From Croceibacterium sp. TMG7-5b_MA50 (lineage in GTDB: Bacteria > Pseudomonadota > Alphaproteobacteria > Sphingomonadales > Sphingomonadaceae): 64,000 bases of DNA. Below, in pieces: positions 16,385-25,649 of the stretch. How positions within the stretch are numbered: the stretch's first letter is position 1; each line of letters opens with the position of its first letter. The notes beneath the pieces were generated by a model. It saw only the letters and a program-made list of their open reading frames with translations. It ran no database searches and had not been told where the DNA came from. The position numbers and the translations under genes are program-made. The DNA is taken from positions 2,932,001-2,996,000 of the forward strand of contig NZ_CP156082.1 in assembly GCF_039830145.1 (NCBI RefSeq), read 5' to 3'.

Positions 16385-17212
16385 ATGAAGACCCTGCTGT
16401 CCGCCCTCCTCGTGTCCATGATGCTGCCCGCGCTGCCCGCCGCCGCGCAGGACACCCCTTCCATGACGCAGGTGCTGGCTGACGAGCGCCGGGTGCAGGA
16501 CGCCCCGCGCGACCGCTACCGCCACCCGGCGCAGACCTTGCGCTTCTTCCAGGTGGAACCGGGGATGAGCGTGGTCGACTTCATGCCCAGCCCCGGCTGG
16601 TATTCGCGGGTATTGATCCCCTATCTGGGGCCGCAGGGCACCTATATCGGCCTCAATCCCCGCGTCGCGCCAGATGCCACCGGCTTCCTCGCCACACTGC
16701 GTGATTTCGCCACCACCCTGCCGCGCGACGCCGCCGGCTGGATGGGGCAAGCCCCCGGCGCCCGCGTGATCGGCGCCAATCTCGGCACCGTCCCGGCGGA
16801 ACTGGACGGCACAGTCGATCGCCTGCTGATCTTTCGCGAGATGCACAATGTCCGGCGCAACGACTGGACGCACCAGCTGCTGTCCACCGCCCGCCGCCTG
16901 CTGAAGGATGACGGCATGATCGGCATCGTGCAGCACCGGGCGAAGGCCGATGCGCCCGCCGCCTACACGCAAGGCGACAACGGCTATCTGCGCCAGCAGG
17001 ACGTGATCGCGCTGCTGGACAGCTACGGCTTCGATCTGGTGGCGGAGAGCGAGGTCAACGCCAATCCGCGAGATACCGCCGACTGGGAAGGCGGCGTATG
17101 GACCCTGCCGCCGAGCTATCGCGGCGCTGGGGAGGACGCGGCGAAGCGGGCCGAACTGGACGCGATCGGCGAAAGCGACCGAATGACGCTGCTGTTCCGC
17201 AAGCGCGCGTGA
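16385..17212 (+). CDS. Exported class I methyltransferase-fold protein
   Basis: Protein of 275 residues with a clear signal peptide ending at AAAQ, then DRYRHPAQTLRFFQVEPG and a class I methyltransferase-like Rossmann core. The SAM-binding motif I is altered: VVDFMPSPGWYSRVL stands where related proteins have a Gly-rich loop. Export is odd because SAM is cytoplasmic. Homologous exported proteins are common in proteobacteria and are labelled methyltransferases without known activity. The downstream lipoprotein gene begins at the stop (overlapping GTG or ATG 3 nt later), so the two are probably one operon. Confidence 0.8.
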   Translation: MKTLLSALLVSMMLPALPAAAQDTPSMTQVLADERRVQDAPRDRYRHPAQTLRFFQVEPGMSVVDFMPSPGWYSRVLIPYLGPQGTYIGLNPRVAPDATGFLATLRDFATTLPRDAAGWMGQAPGARVIGANLGTVPAELDGTVDRLLIFREMHNVRRNDWTHQLLSTARRLLKDDGMIGIVQHRAKADAPAAYTQGDNGYLRQQDVIALLDSYGFDLVAESEVNANPRDTADWEGGVWTLPPSYRGAGEDAAKRAELDAIGESDRMTLLFRKRA

Positions 17213-17214
17213 CG

Positions 17215-17688
17215 ATGCTGCGGGCTCTCCTGCCGCTTGCCGCCGCCCTGCTGCTGCCGGCATGCGTGATCGGCAACACCACGCAGGCGGGCCCTGCCGC
17301 GCTGGCGGACACGACAGTCCTCGATGCGATCGAGGGGGAGCTGGACCGTTCCGCCGCCGGCTGGAACGCAGGCGACATGGACGCCTTCCTGGCGGTGTAC
17401 TCGCCATCGCGGCAGGCCAGCTTCGTGGTGGAGGACGGCCTGCTGCGCGGCGTGCCCGCCATGGCGGAGCGCTATCGCCGCAATTACGATTTCGGCGACG
17501 CTGCAAAGCGCGGGACTCTGTCGTTCGAGCGGCTGGACTTCCGCCCGCTTGGCCCGTCGCACGCGCTCTACATCGCGCGCTACCGGCTGACCTATCCGGG
17601 TGGGCAGGCACCCGCCAGCGGCGTGACCAGCCTGGTGTGGGAACGATATGCCGAAGGCTGGCGGATCATCGCCGACCACAGCAGCTGA
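17215..17688 (+). CDS. SnoaL/DUF4440-like lipoprotein
   Basis: Lipoprotein of about 157 residues with the lipobox LLPAC at residues 13-17. The mature part has an NTF2-like fold pattern with ELDRSAAGWNAGDMDAFLAVYS near the start and a final WRIIADHSS, as in DUF4440 proteins. No enzymatic residues can be named. The ATG at 17215 is given; a GTG at 17209 overlapping the upstream TGA is equally possible and would add two residues. It is probably co-transcribed with the exported methyltransferase-fold protein. Confidence 0.8.
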   Translation: MLRALLPLAAALLLPACVIGNTTQAGPAALADTTVLDAIEGELDRSAAGWNAGDMDAFLAVYSPSRQASFVVEDGLLRGVPAMAERYRRNYDFGDAAKRGTLSFERLDFRPLGPSHALYIARYRLTYPGGQAPASGVTSLVWERYAEGWRIIADHSS

Positions 17689-17726
17689 CTTGCCGCTGAC
17701 CGGCCTCGCCCCTAACTGCGCCAGCC

Positions 17727-18589
<863 letters not shown>

Positions 18590-18593
<4 letters not shown>

Positions 18594-19078
18594 CCCACAC
18601 CTATCTCCTCGCGCTCGGCTCCAACCAGCGGCACGCGGAACTGGGGAACCCGCGCCAGGTAGTCGCCGCCGCGATGGAGGAACTGGCCGCGCTCGGCACC
18701 GTCAGTGCCCGCTCCCCCGTGGTGGACAGCGCGCCCGTGGGCCCGTCGCTGCGCCGCTACGCCAATGCGGCGCTGGTGCTGGAGACGGACCGCTGGCCGC
18801 CCGCGCTGCTGGCCGTGCTGCAGGCGATGGAGCATGATTTCGGCCGCCGCCGCCGCGGACAGCGCTGGGGCGCCCGCGTGCTGGACCTCGACATCGTGCT
18901 GTGGAGCGGCGGCGAATGGCAGACCCATGGCCTTGCCATCCCGCACCCGCAGTTCCGCCACCGCGCTTTCGTGCTCCGGCCGGGAGCGGTCGTTGCGGGC
19001 GACTGGCGCGATCCGGTCAGCGGGCTGACCCTGCGTCACCTGGCGGCGCGCCTTGACCGCACCGGGCGCCTTGCCTAG
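18590..19078 (+). CDS. folK: HPPK (6-hydroxymethyl-7,8-dihydropterin pyrophosphokinase), CTG start
   Basis: HPPK of 162 residues for folate synthesis, transferring pyrophosphate from ATP to hydroxymethyl-dihydropterin. The N-terminal ALGSN motif, RRRRGQRWGARVLDLDIVLW and IPHPQFRHRAFVL are the family hallmarks. No ATG, GTG or TTG lies in frame close upstream of the essential GSN motif. The best start is a CTG at 18590 that overlaps the aguB stop as CTGA, with GGAGGA three bases upstream. The length then matches the family. The other folate genes are not in the window. Confidence 0.85.
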
Positions 19079-19090
19079 GTCGCGCGGCGG

Positions 19091-19166
19091 GGGCCCTTAG
19101 CTCAGTCGGTAGAGCAACTGACTTTTAATCAGTAGGTCGCTGGTTCGAACCCAGCAGGGCTCACCA
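19091..19166 (+). tRNA. tRNA-Lys (anticodon TTT)
   Basis: Cloverleaf of 76 nt including encoded CCA. The acceptor pairs GGGCCCT with AGGGCTC (one G-T pair), the D arm is AGCTCAGTCGGTAGAGC, the anticodon stem ACTGA/TCAGT holds the loop CTTTTAA with anticodon TTT, and the T arm is GCTGG-TTCGAAC-CCAGC. It lies 12 nt behind folK and 22 nt before the end of kduI on the other strand. Confidence 0.96.
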
Positions 19167-19188
19167 CCCCCGCCAAATTTGGTCCCGC

Positions 19189-20022
19189 TCAGCGCAGATC
19201 CTCCACGCCGAGCAGGTCCATGTCGGTGTAGTCCATGTTCTCGCCCGCCATGGCCCAGATGAAGCCGTAATTGCGCGTGCCGCAGCCCATGTGGATCGAC
19301 CACGGGGGCGATATCACTGCCTCCTCGTTGCGCATCACTAGGTGCCGCGTGCCGTCGGCCGGCCCCATGAAGTGGAACACGCGCGCATCGTCGTCCAGGT
19401 CGAAGTACAGGTAGATTTCCGACCGGCGGTCATGCGTGTGCGGTGGCATGGTGTTCCACACGCTGCCCGGCTGCAGCCGGGTGAGGCCCAGGCACAGGGC
19501 GGCGCTCTGGCAGGTGTGCGGCAGGATCAGCTGGTGGATGGAGCGGGCATTGGCATCTTCCACGCTGCCGCGTTCCAGCGTGGTGGAGTCGGCCAGGGTC
19601 AGGCGGCGCAGCGGGAAGGCGGCATGGGCCGGCACGCTGAGCAGGTAGAAGCGCGCGCCATCCCCGGCAAAGCTCACCTCCGCGCTGCCCATGGGCACGT
19701 ACAGCGTGTCCAGCCGGCCGAGTTCGTGAGTCGCGCCGTCTACCGTCACCGTGCCCGGCGTACCGATATTGACGACGCCCAGTTCGCGCCGCTGCAGCAG
19801 CGGCTGGCCCGCGGCGCTCGGCGGCTCTGTCTGGATGGGCAGGGCCAGCGTGCCCGCGCCCGGCACCGCGCCGCCGATGATGAAGCGTTCGTCATGCGAA
19901 TAGGTCAGCACGATCTCGCCCGCGCGGAACAGGTCCGACACCAGGTAGCGGTCGCGCAGATCCTGCTGGCTAGCGCCGTTCATCATCTCCGGATGCGTCG
20001 AATGGTACGTGCGTTCGAACAA
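19189..20022 (-). CDS. kduI: 5-keto-4-deoxyuronate isomerase (KduI), TTG start
   Basis: KduI of 277 residues, a cupin-type zinc enzyme converting 5-keto-4-deoxyuronate to 3-deoxy-D-glycero-2,5-hexodiulosonate in pectin catabolism. The first part has [10 protein letters not shown] and LRDRYLV; the zinc ligands are visible in [16 protein letters not shown] and WSIHMG. A TTG at 20022 is chosen because GGGGGAG is ten bases upstream and the length then equals that of known KduI; a GTG at 20049 has no good ribosome-binding site. It sits alone between two tRNA genes, without kduD, but serves the pectin locus further right. Confidence 0.92.
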   Translation of the reverse strand: MFERTYHSTHPEMMNGASQQDLRDRYLVSDLFRAGEIVLTYSHDERFIIGGAVPGAGTLALPIQTEPPSAAGQPLLQRRELGVVNIGTPGTVTVDGATHELGRLDTLYVPMGSAEVSFAGDGARFYLLSVPAHAAFPLRRLTLADSTTLERGSVEDANARSIHQLILPHTCQSAALCLGLTRLQPGSVWNTMPPHTHDRRSEIYLYFDLDDDARVFHFMGPADGTRHLVMRNEEAVISPPWSIHMGCGTRNYGFIWAMAGENMDYTDMDLLGVEDLR

Positions 20023-20202
20023 GGCTCGCTCACTCCCCCAAGGGGCCACCCGCGCCCGTTGCGCGATGCGGCTTTTACCAACGGGTCATCGGGCACGGTC
20101 CCCGTCCTGTCAAACCCGCTTGCCGCCCGCATGCATGAGAGTGTCGGGCCAGCCTTTCCCCGCTTGACCTTGTCGCCGGCGCCGCTATTGGGGCGCCTTC
20201 CT

Positions 20203-20276
20203 TGCCCCGTCGTCTAAAGGTAAGACTACGGACTCTGACTCCGTCAATCGAGGTTCGAATCCTCGCGGGGCATCCA
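20203..20276 (+). tRNA. tRNA-Gln (anticodon CTG)
   Basis: Cloverleaf of 74 nt with encoded CCA. The acceptor pairs TGCCCCG with CGGGGCA, the anticodon stem ACGGA/TCCGT holds loop CTCTGAC with anticodon CTG, and the T arm is CGAGG-TTCGAAT-CCTCG. It stands in the gap between kduI and the DUF3616 gene. Confidence 0.95.
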
Positions 20277-20446
20277 CCTTCCTGTCCTTTACCAGCTGAA
20301 CTTGCCCCCATGGGGCCAACCGGTTCGGGGCGAAGTTGTGCTGAGTGCTCTCGCGCTTTGGACGGGGTCGCCTGACGAAGGCACCTGCTGCCGATCCGAG
20401 GCTTGCGGACCAGGGCTCTAAGCCAGAGCGGATCCGAGCTCCAGGC

Positions 20447-21565
20447 TCATGACTCACCGCCCGCGTCGCTACCGTTCGGGAGGTGGAAGCGATCGCACCG
20501 CATGCTGCGTGATGCGGGATCAAGGCGGTCCGCGGCAGGAGTGTCGCACACCACCAGCAGGTCGCGCTTCCCGTCGGTCCCGTCCAGCAACACCAGTCCT
20601 TCGGGATGATCGTCGCCATGACCGAACGCGAGATCGATAATCCGTTCCGGTCTATGCCGGCGTACCATCTGACCATCCCGCGGCGGATCGCCGAGCCAAT
20701 CCGTCCAGCGATACACGGCACATGGCCCATCAAGCCCCGTTGTCGGTCCGGCAAGGATCAGGAGATCGGCGCCATCGCGCTTCAGATCACGGATACCAAG
20801 ACCATCCAGCTCGAGGAGCCGCTTGTGTAGCGGCCCCGCAATGGTCAGTCGCCCCGAAGGCTTGGCGACGATGTTCACCTCCAGTAGCACGGCATAGGTC
20901 TGGATCACCGGGCCGCGCATGCCGATCGCCACCCGGTCGCCCGCCGCGGCGATCCCCTCGAGATCGACGCCACCTTCCTTGGCGGCGATGCGGGTGAATG
21001 GCTTCAGAAGCGGGCTTTCCTTCATCATCTGCGCCAGGCGGTTGCCGCGCTTGGTCTGACGCACCATTCCCGCCCGGCGATTTCCGTCGGTTTGCACCGG
21101 TACCATCGCATCGGCCGTGTTCGGGTCCGTCGCCAGCGGTACCCGCGCGAGCAGGCAGCGCGGCCGGGTATCCTTCAAAGTCGCGAAGGCGGATATGTCG
21201 ATGCAGTCGTCGCCCGCTCGACCGACCTTAAGCCTCGTTCGCGCGTGCGACCCGAGCACCCAGAGCCAGCCATCGTCTTCAGCCAATCCTTCGATATCGG
21301 CCTCTTCGGACGCATCAAGGTCCAGGATCGTATCGAGCGAGAAACGTTGATGACCTGCCCATACTGCGTCGCCGCGGCTCAACCGCTCGATGCAGACACC
21401 TTCATCGCTGCCAAGGAACAAGGTGTTTCCATGCCGAGCGGCGGCTGACAGATTGAGCGTCGGATCGTCGAGTTCCGCGCATTCGGCATCCAGCACCAGG
21501 CGCTCTTCCTCAGCGGGCTTGGTTGTGGAAGCCCAGGGCGAATGCGGGGCAGGGGATCTGGGCAT
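20447..21565 (-). CDS. DUF3616 family protein
   Basis: Cytoplasmic protein of 372 residues without signal peptide. It resembles the DUF3616 family: a beta-propeller-like repeat pattern with LFLGSDEGVCIERL, then ADIEGLAEDDGWLWVLGSH, VDLEGIAAAGDRVAIGMRGP and PEGLVLLDGTDGKRDLLVV. The repeated D-x-E-G-I/L motif recalls the calcium-dependent phytase-like and SdiA-regulated propellers, but no catalytic residues can be named. The function is unknown. It stands alone; PhoD ends 149 nt upstream on the same strand with a hairpin between them. Confidence 0.8.
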   Translation of the reverse strand: MPRSPAPHSPWASTTKPAEEERLVLDAECAELDDPTLNLSAAARHGNTLFLGSDEGVCIERLSRGDAVWAGHQRFSLDTILDLDASEEADIEGLAEDDGWLWVLGSHARTRLKVGRAGDDCIDISAFATLKDTRPRCLLARVPLATDPNTADAMVPVQTDGNRRAGMVRQTKRGNRLAQMMKESPLLKPFTRIAAKEGGVDLEGIAAAGDRVAIGMRGPVIQTYAVLLEVNIVAKPSGRLTIAGPLHKRLLELDGLGIRDLKRDGADLLILAGPTTGLDGPCAVYRWTDWLGDPPRDGQMVRRHRPERIIDLAFGHGDDHPEGLVLLDGTDGKRDLLVVCDTPAADRLDPASRSMRCDRFHLPNGSDAGGES

Positions 21566-21649
21566 CTATGGCTCCCACGGTAACCGGATCTGGCGTGGTC
21601 CCCTTATGACGCAGATCAGACCGAGGCACGAGACCGGCTTTGCGGGGTG

Positions 21650-21685
21650 AGCCGGGCCGAAGATCATCAGCGGACGGGCCCGGCT
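21650..21685 (-). terminator. Hairpin downstream of phoD
   Basis: A perfect 9-bp stem, AGCCGGGCC with GGCCCGGCT, encloses an 18-nt loop 29 nt behind the PhoD stop and before the DUF3616 start. It probably ends the operon of the six-hairpin-type protein, the receptor and PhoD. No T run is present. Confidence 0.4.
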
Positions 21686-21713
21686 GATGGACATATCAGC
21701 TGGCGAGGCCGGA

Positions 21714-23315
21714 TTAAGCGAGACCTGGTCGCCCCGCTTCCACGCTCCGCTGGTGCAGCACGCTTAGTGTGGCGCGCGGATCGGCCTTGTCGCTAATGGT
21801 CATGCAGCGCGCGTCCAGCCGGTCGGCGGTCATGTCGAAGCTCATGTAGCCGCGATGCTCCGAATCGAAAAAGGTGATCTGCGGGTTGTTCGGCATCGCG
21901 CGGCGGTAGAAATCCTGTGGTGGTCCGCTGGATGTAACCGAGCTGACCACGAACTCGGCCGCCACAGGTGCCTCGCCATGCATGTTCAAGCCATCCACCG
22001 CGAAGCGGTTGGCGTCGAACCCGCGATACAGATTGTTGCACCAGAACGAATGGTAGTCGCCGGCCAATGTCACCGGATTGGCGATGCCGCTGGACACCAT
22101 GGTGTCCAGCAATCGGCGCCTTGCCGTGCCGAAGCCGTTCCATGTGTCGGTCCAGATCACCGGCCCGTCCGGTGTGTCGAACACCATGGGCGCGACCAGC
22201 AGGTTCTGCACCATCAGGTTCCAGCGCGCGCTGCTTCGCTGCCAGCCATCATACAGCCAGCGCTCCTGCTCAAAGCCGAGGAAGGTGCGGGCTGGATCCT
22301 CCAGATCGGGGCAATCGGGCGCGGTCATGTGCCCGCGGGCGCTGTCCAGCCCGGCGGTGCAGGCGGGGGCGGAGCGGTACTGGCGCCCGTCCAGCAGATC
22401 GAACTGGGCGAGGGTGCCCCAGTGCATCCGGCGGAAGATGGTGGTGCGCGTGCCCTGCCAGGTGCGCGATAGGCGCAGCGGCATGTTCTCTACAAAGGCG
22501 CGATAGGCGTTGGCGCGGCGATAAGCGAAGGCGGCTGGGGGCAGGCGCTCTCCCTCTTGCGACCAGATGCCCGAATAATCGTTCATCGTTTCGTGATCGT
22601 CCCAGATCGCCAGTGCGGGCGCGGCGGCATGCAGGGCCTGCAGATCCGGGTCGGCATGGTGCAGGGCATAGCGGCGGCGGTAATTGGCGAGATTGTCGGC
22701 GACCGGGATGTCGCCATATGATCGCACACGCCCGTCGCCTTCGGGTCGCCCGGCGCCTTCGTAGATGTAGTCGCCCAGGAACAGGGTAAAGCGACTTTCC
22801 TCCTCCGCCGCCATGTGGCGATAGGCGGAGAACCAGCCCTGTTCGTAGTGTGAGCAGGTGGCGGCGGTGAAGCGCACCGACTGCACGGGCGCGTCCGGCA
22901 GTGGCGTGGTCCAGGCGCGGCCGATCGCGCTGTTCACGCCTTGCGCATTGAAGCGGTACCAGTAGGGCCGGTCCGGCTTCAGCCCGGCCAGTTCCACATG
23001 CACCGCCCCGCCCATCAGGTGGCGCGAGACCGTTTCTCCCGCCTGCACGATCCGGCGGAAGCCGTCATCCTCCGCCACTTCCCAGCGAACGGGCAGGTTG
23101 TCGGGCGCGCCACCCAGTCCGTCTGGCGCGGTGATGTCGGGCGCGATGCGCGTCCAGATCACGAAGCCGTCCGGCCACGGATCGCCGCTGGCGACCCCTT
23201 GCGTGAAGGGATCGCTGGCGGCGAGCGCACGCCCCCCGGTCAGCAGTGCGGGCACGCCGATGGCGGCGCCCAGCAGGAACGAACGGCGACCGGTCGGGGC
23301 GTGCAGCAGGGTCAT
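21714..23315 (-). CDS. phoD: PhoD-type alkaline phosphatase/phosphodiesterase (Tat-exported)
   Basis: PhoD-like enzyme of 533 residues. The N-terminus has the Tat motif GRRSFLLG followed by a hydrophobic stretch ending near ALAA. An N-terminal Fn3-like PhoD domain (FTQGVASGDPWPDGFVIWTR) precedes the metallo-catalytic domain with CSHYEQGWF, LFLGDYIYEG, WDDHETMNDYSG and AGDYHSFW. PhoD enzymes cleave phosphomonoesters and phosphodiesters, in the type member of Bacillus also teichoic acid, with Fe and Ca. It starts 10 nt behind a TonB-dependent receptor, which suggests uptake of what it releases or processes. Confidence 0.93.
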   Translation of the reverse strand: MTLLHAPTGRRSFLLGAAIGVPALLTGGRALAASDPFTQGVASGDPWPDGFVIWTRIAPDITAPDGLGGAPDNLPVRWEVAEDDGFRRIVQAGETVSRHLMGGAVHVELAGLKPDRPYWYRFNAQGVNSAIGRAWTTPLPDAPVQSVRFTAATCSHYEQGWFSAYRHMAAEEESRFTLFLGDYIYEGAGRPEGDGRVRSYGDIPVADNLANYRRRYALHHADPDLQALHAAAPALAIWDDHETMNDYSGIWSQEGERLPPAAFAYRRANAYRAFVENMPLRLSRTWQGTRTTIFRRMHWGTLAQFDLLDGRQYRSAPACTAGLDSARGHMTAPDCPDLEDPARTFLGFEQERWLYDGWQRSSARWNLMVQNLLVAPMVFDTPDGPVIWTDTWNGFGTARRRLLDTMVSSGIANPVTLAGDYHSFWCNNLYRGFDANRFAVDGLNMHGEAPVAAEFVVSSVTSSGPPQDFYRRAMPNNPQITFFDSEHRGYMSFDMTADRLDARCMTISDKADPRATLSVLHQRSVEAGRPGLA

Positions 23316-23325
23316 GGCAGGTGCC

Positions 23326-25551
23326 TCAATAGCTGTAGTTCAGCCGAACGCCGAACGTCCGCACCGGATTGGTGGACACCGTGCGGGCCGAGATGAAGCG
23401 GTTTCGCGTTTCCTGCACCTGCTCGTCAAACAGGTTGCGCACCCACAAGGTCACGGCGAATGCCTCGCCCGGCGGGGTCACGGACAGGTTGGCGTTGGCC
23501 AGCCAGTAGGCCGGGATGGTGGAGGCATCGGACTCGCTCCACCGTTCCGAGCGATAGTTCCAGTTGACCTCCGGCGTGACGGTCCAGTCCGCCAGCGGCA
23601 CGGCCCAGGCGACTGACCCCTTGTAGTCGATCTTGGGCAGGTTCAGCCGGCGCCCGTTGTAATCCTCGTATTGGATGTTCGTGTACTGGCCCGTCGCCGG
23701 GTCCAGGGTGGCGGAGGTGGCAGCCATGTATTCGTCGAACTCGCCCATCTTGTAGGCGAAGTTCTGCACAATGGTGAGGCCGTCCACCGGCGCGGCGGTC
23801 AGCTCCACCTCCGCGCCATACAGATGTGCGCGCGGCGCATTGGTGATCCGGCCCACTCGCGATGCCCCAGTGTAGATCACGCCCTGCAGCTGGTAGTCGC
23901 GATAATCGTAGTAAAAGCCGGTCAGGTTCAGCTGCACCCGGTTGTCCAGCAGGTTGGACTTCAGCCCCGCCTCATACGCGACCAGCGTTTCCGGGTCGTA
24001 GGGATCGTTCTGCGACGGGATACCGGTATTGTAGGTGGTGAAGCCACCCGACTTCACCCCGCGCGAGATGCTGGCATAGGCGTGCGCCACCGGGCTGAAC
24101 TGCCAATCCAGGGCGGCGCGGCCAGACCATTCGTCCATATCCAGGTCACGGTCCGATGTGGCGCGCAACTGATAAGCGGGGAAGATCACTTCCGTCCGGA
24201 AACCGTTCAGGCTGCGCGTCTCGTGTTCGAACCGGAGGCCACCGGAGAAGGTGAGCGTCGATGCGACATCGTACTCGACATTGCCGAAGCCGGCGGTGGT
24301 CGACACTTCCTGGTTGTAGCTGGTCGAGAAGATATTCCGCAGGGACGCGGCCTGCGTGAAGTCGGACAGGAAGCCGCCATCCACCGTCTCGAACGACTGG
24401 TAGGCGCCGACCAGCCAACGGAACGGGCGATCCTGGCGGCTTGCGAAGCGGATCTCGCCGCTTTCCACGTCGATATCGTTGAAGAAGTAGGTGCCCGCCT
24501 CGTTGGAGGAGGTTGCATCCCAGTCGTTGAACTCGCGGCGGGTGAAGTCGCGATGGGCCACGATGGCGGTCAACGTGCCCCAGTCAAGATCGCTGTTCAC
24601 GCGCAGCTGCGTGCCCCAACCTTCGTTGTTGCGGAACGGCTTGGCGTCGGTACCGACCCCCAGCAGGCCGGCGAACGTGCCGGAGATGCCCCAACCGGTT
24701 GCCCGGTGATCCGTATCCGGCGGGTAGAACCGTCCGCTCGCATCGGTGAAGTCGTTCAACAATTGCAGGCCGCGCCCGTCCGACTTGTCCCGGCTGTAAT
24801 CGCCTTGCAGGTCCACGGTGGTGATCGCGCTCGGCTCCCAACGCAGCTTGGCGCGAACCGAGTTGCGATCCCTGTCGCCGAGTTCCTCACCCGTGTCGCG
24901 GTCACGCTGCCAGGCACCGCCCTGCTGGCTGGATATGGCAATGCGCGCGCTCAGCGTATTGCTGACCGGGCCGGAGACGTAGCCCTCGGCATCGAACTGG
25001 TTGAACCGGCCATAGGACAGGCTGGCGCCGATGCGCAGGTCGCGGGTGGGGCTGCCGGTGATAACGCTGATCGCGCCGCCGGTCGTATTGCGGCCATAGA
25101 GCGTGCCCTGCGGCCCGCGCAGGACCTCGATCCGCTCGATGTCGAACAGGGCGCCCTGCGTCATGACGCCATAGGGCAGCGCCACCTCGTCCACATAGAC
25201 GCCGACCGTGTTGGTGTTGTTGGCGGCGTAGTCCGTGCCGCCCACGCCGCGCAGGCGGAACTGCGGCTGCCCACCGCCGAACTGCGCATCGACCTCCAGA
25301 CTGGGAACGCTGTTCTCCAGGTCGCTGACGGTCTGGATATTGCGCCGCTCCAGCTCTTCACCGCCGATCACGGTCAATGCGATGGGCACGTCCTGTGCGC
25401 TCTGTTCCCACCGTTGCGCGGTGACCGTGATGACCTCCAGACCCTCGGTGGTCGGGCGCGTGGCCGCGGCATCGGTGCTGGTCTGCGCATTCACAGGCAA
25501 GGCTGCCATCACGAGAGCTACTGCAGAGCAGCCTAACAATTGGTTATTCAT
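23326..25551 (-). CDS. TonB-dependent receptor
   Basis: Outer-membrane receptor of 741 residues. A signal peptide ends at VNAQ, a TonB-box-like region (EVITVTAQR) follows at about 33-41, the plug runs to about 165 (IERIEVLRGPQGTLYGRNTTGGAISV) and the barrel ends in GVRLNYSY. The type is the sphingomonad siderophore/nutrient group; the ligand cannot be told from sequence. It lies between the 758-residue unassigned gene (98 nt upstream) and phoD (10 nt downstream), all on one strand, so phosphate- or glycan-containing ligands are more plausible than iron. Confidence 0.93.
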   Translation of the reverse strand: MNNQLLGCSAVALVMAALPVNAQTSTDAAATRPTTEGLEVITVTAQRWEQSAQDVPIALTVIGGEELERRNIQTVSDLENSVPSLEVDAQFGGGQPQFRLRGVGGTDYAANNTNTVGVYVDEVALPYGVMTQGALFDIERIEVLRGPQGTLYGRNTTGGAISVITGSPTRDLRIGASLSYGRFNQFDAEGYVSGPVSNTLSARIAISSQQGGAWQRDRDTGEELGDRDRNSVRAKLRWEPSAITTVDLQGDYSRDKSDGRGLQLLNDFTDASGRFYPPDTDHRATGWGISGTFAGLLGVGTDAKPFRNNEGWGTQLRVNSDLDWGTLTAIVAHRDFTRREFNDWDATSSNEAGTYFFNDIDVESGEIRFASRQDRPFRWLVGAYQSFETVDGGFLSDFTQAASLRNIFSTSYNQEVSTTAGFGNVEYDVASTLTFSGGLRFEHETRSLNGFRTEVIFPAYQLRATSDRDLDMDEWSGRAALDWQFSPVAHAYASISRGVKSGGFTTYNTGIPSQNDPYDPETLVAYEAGLKSNLLDNRVQLNLTGFYYDYRDYQLQGVIYTGASRVGRITNAPRAHLYGAEVELTAAPVDGLTIVQNFAYKMGEFDEYMAATSATLDPATGQYTNIQYEDYNGRRLNLPKIDYKGSVAWAVPLADWTVTPEVNWNYRSERWSESDASTIPAYWLANANLSVTPPGEAFAVTLWVRNLFDEQVQETRNRFISARTVSTNPVRTFGVRLNYSY

Positions 25552-25563
25552 CTAAGTGAAACT

Positions 25564-25586
25564 CGCCCCTTTGGTTCGCAGGGGCG
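25564..25586. terminator. Hairpin in the leader of the receptor gene
   Basis: CGCCCCT and AGGGGCG form a perfect 7-bp stem with a 9-nt loop, 13 nt before the receptor start and about 64 nt behind the stop of the 758-residue gene. It may attenuate read-through between the two or protect a processed mRNA end. No T run. Confidence 0.35.
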
Positions 25587-25649
25587 CTTATGGTTGCTCC
25601 TTTACAGCTACATGACCGTCGCAAGAACGTACGAAGTCAGCTCTCGCTC

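Noticed and set aside
19091-20276. Genomic island bounded by tRNA genes
   Set aside because: No integrase, no repeated tRNA 3' end and only one ordinary gene between the tRNAs.
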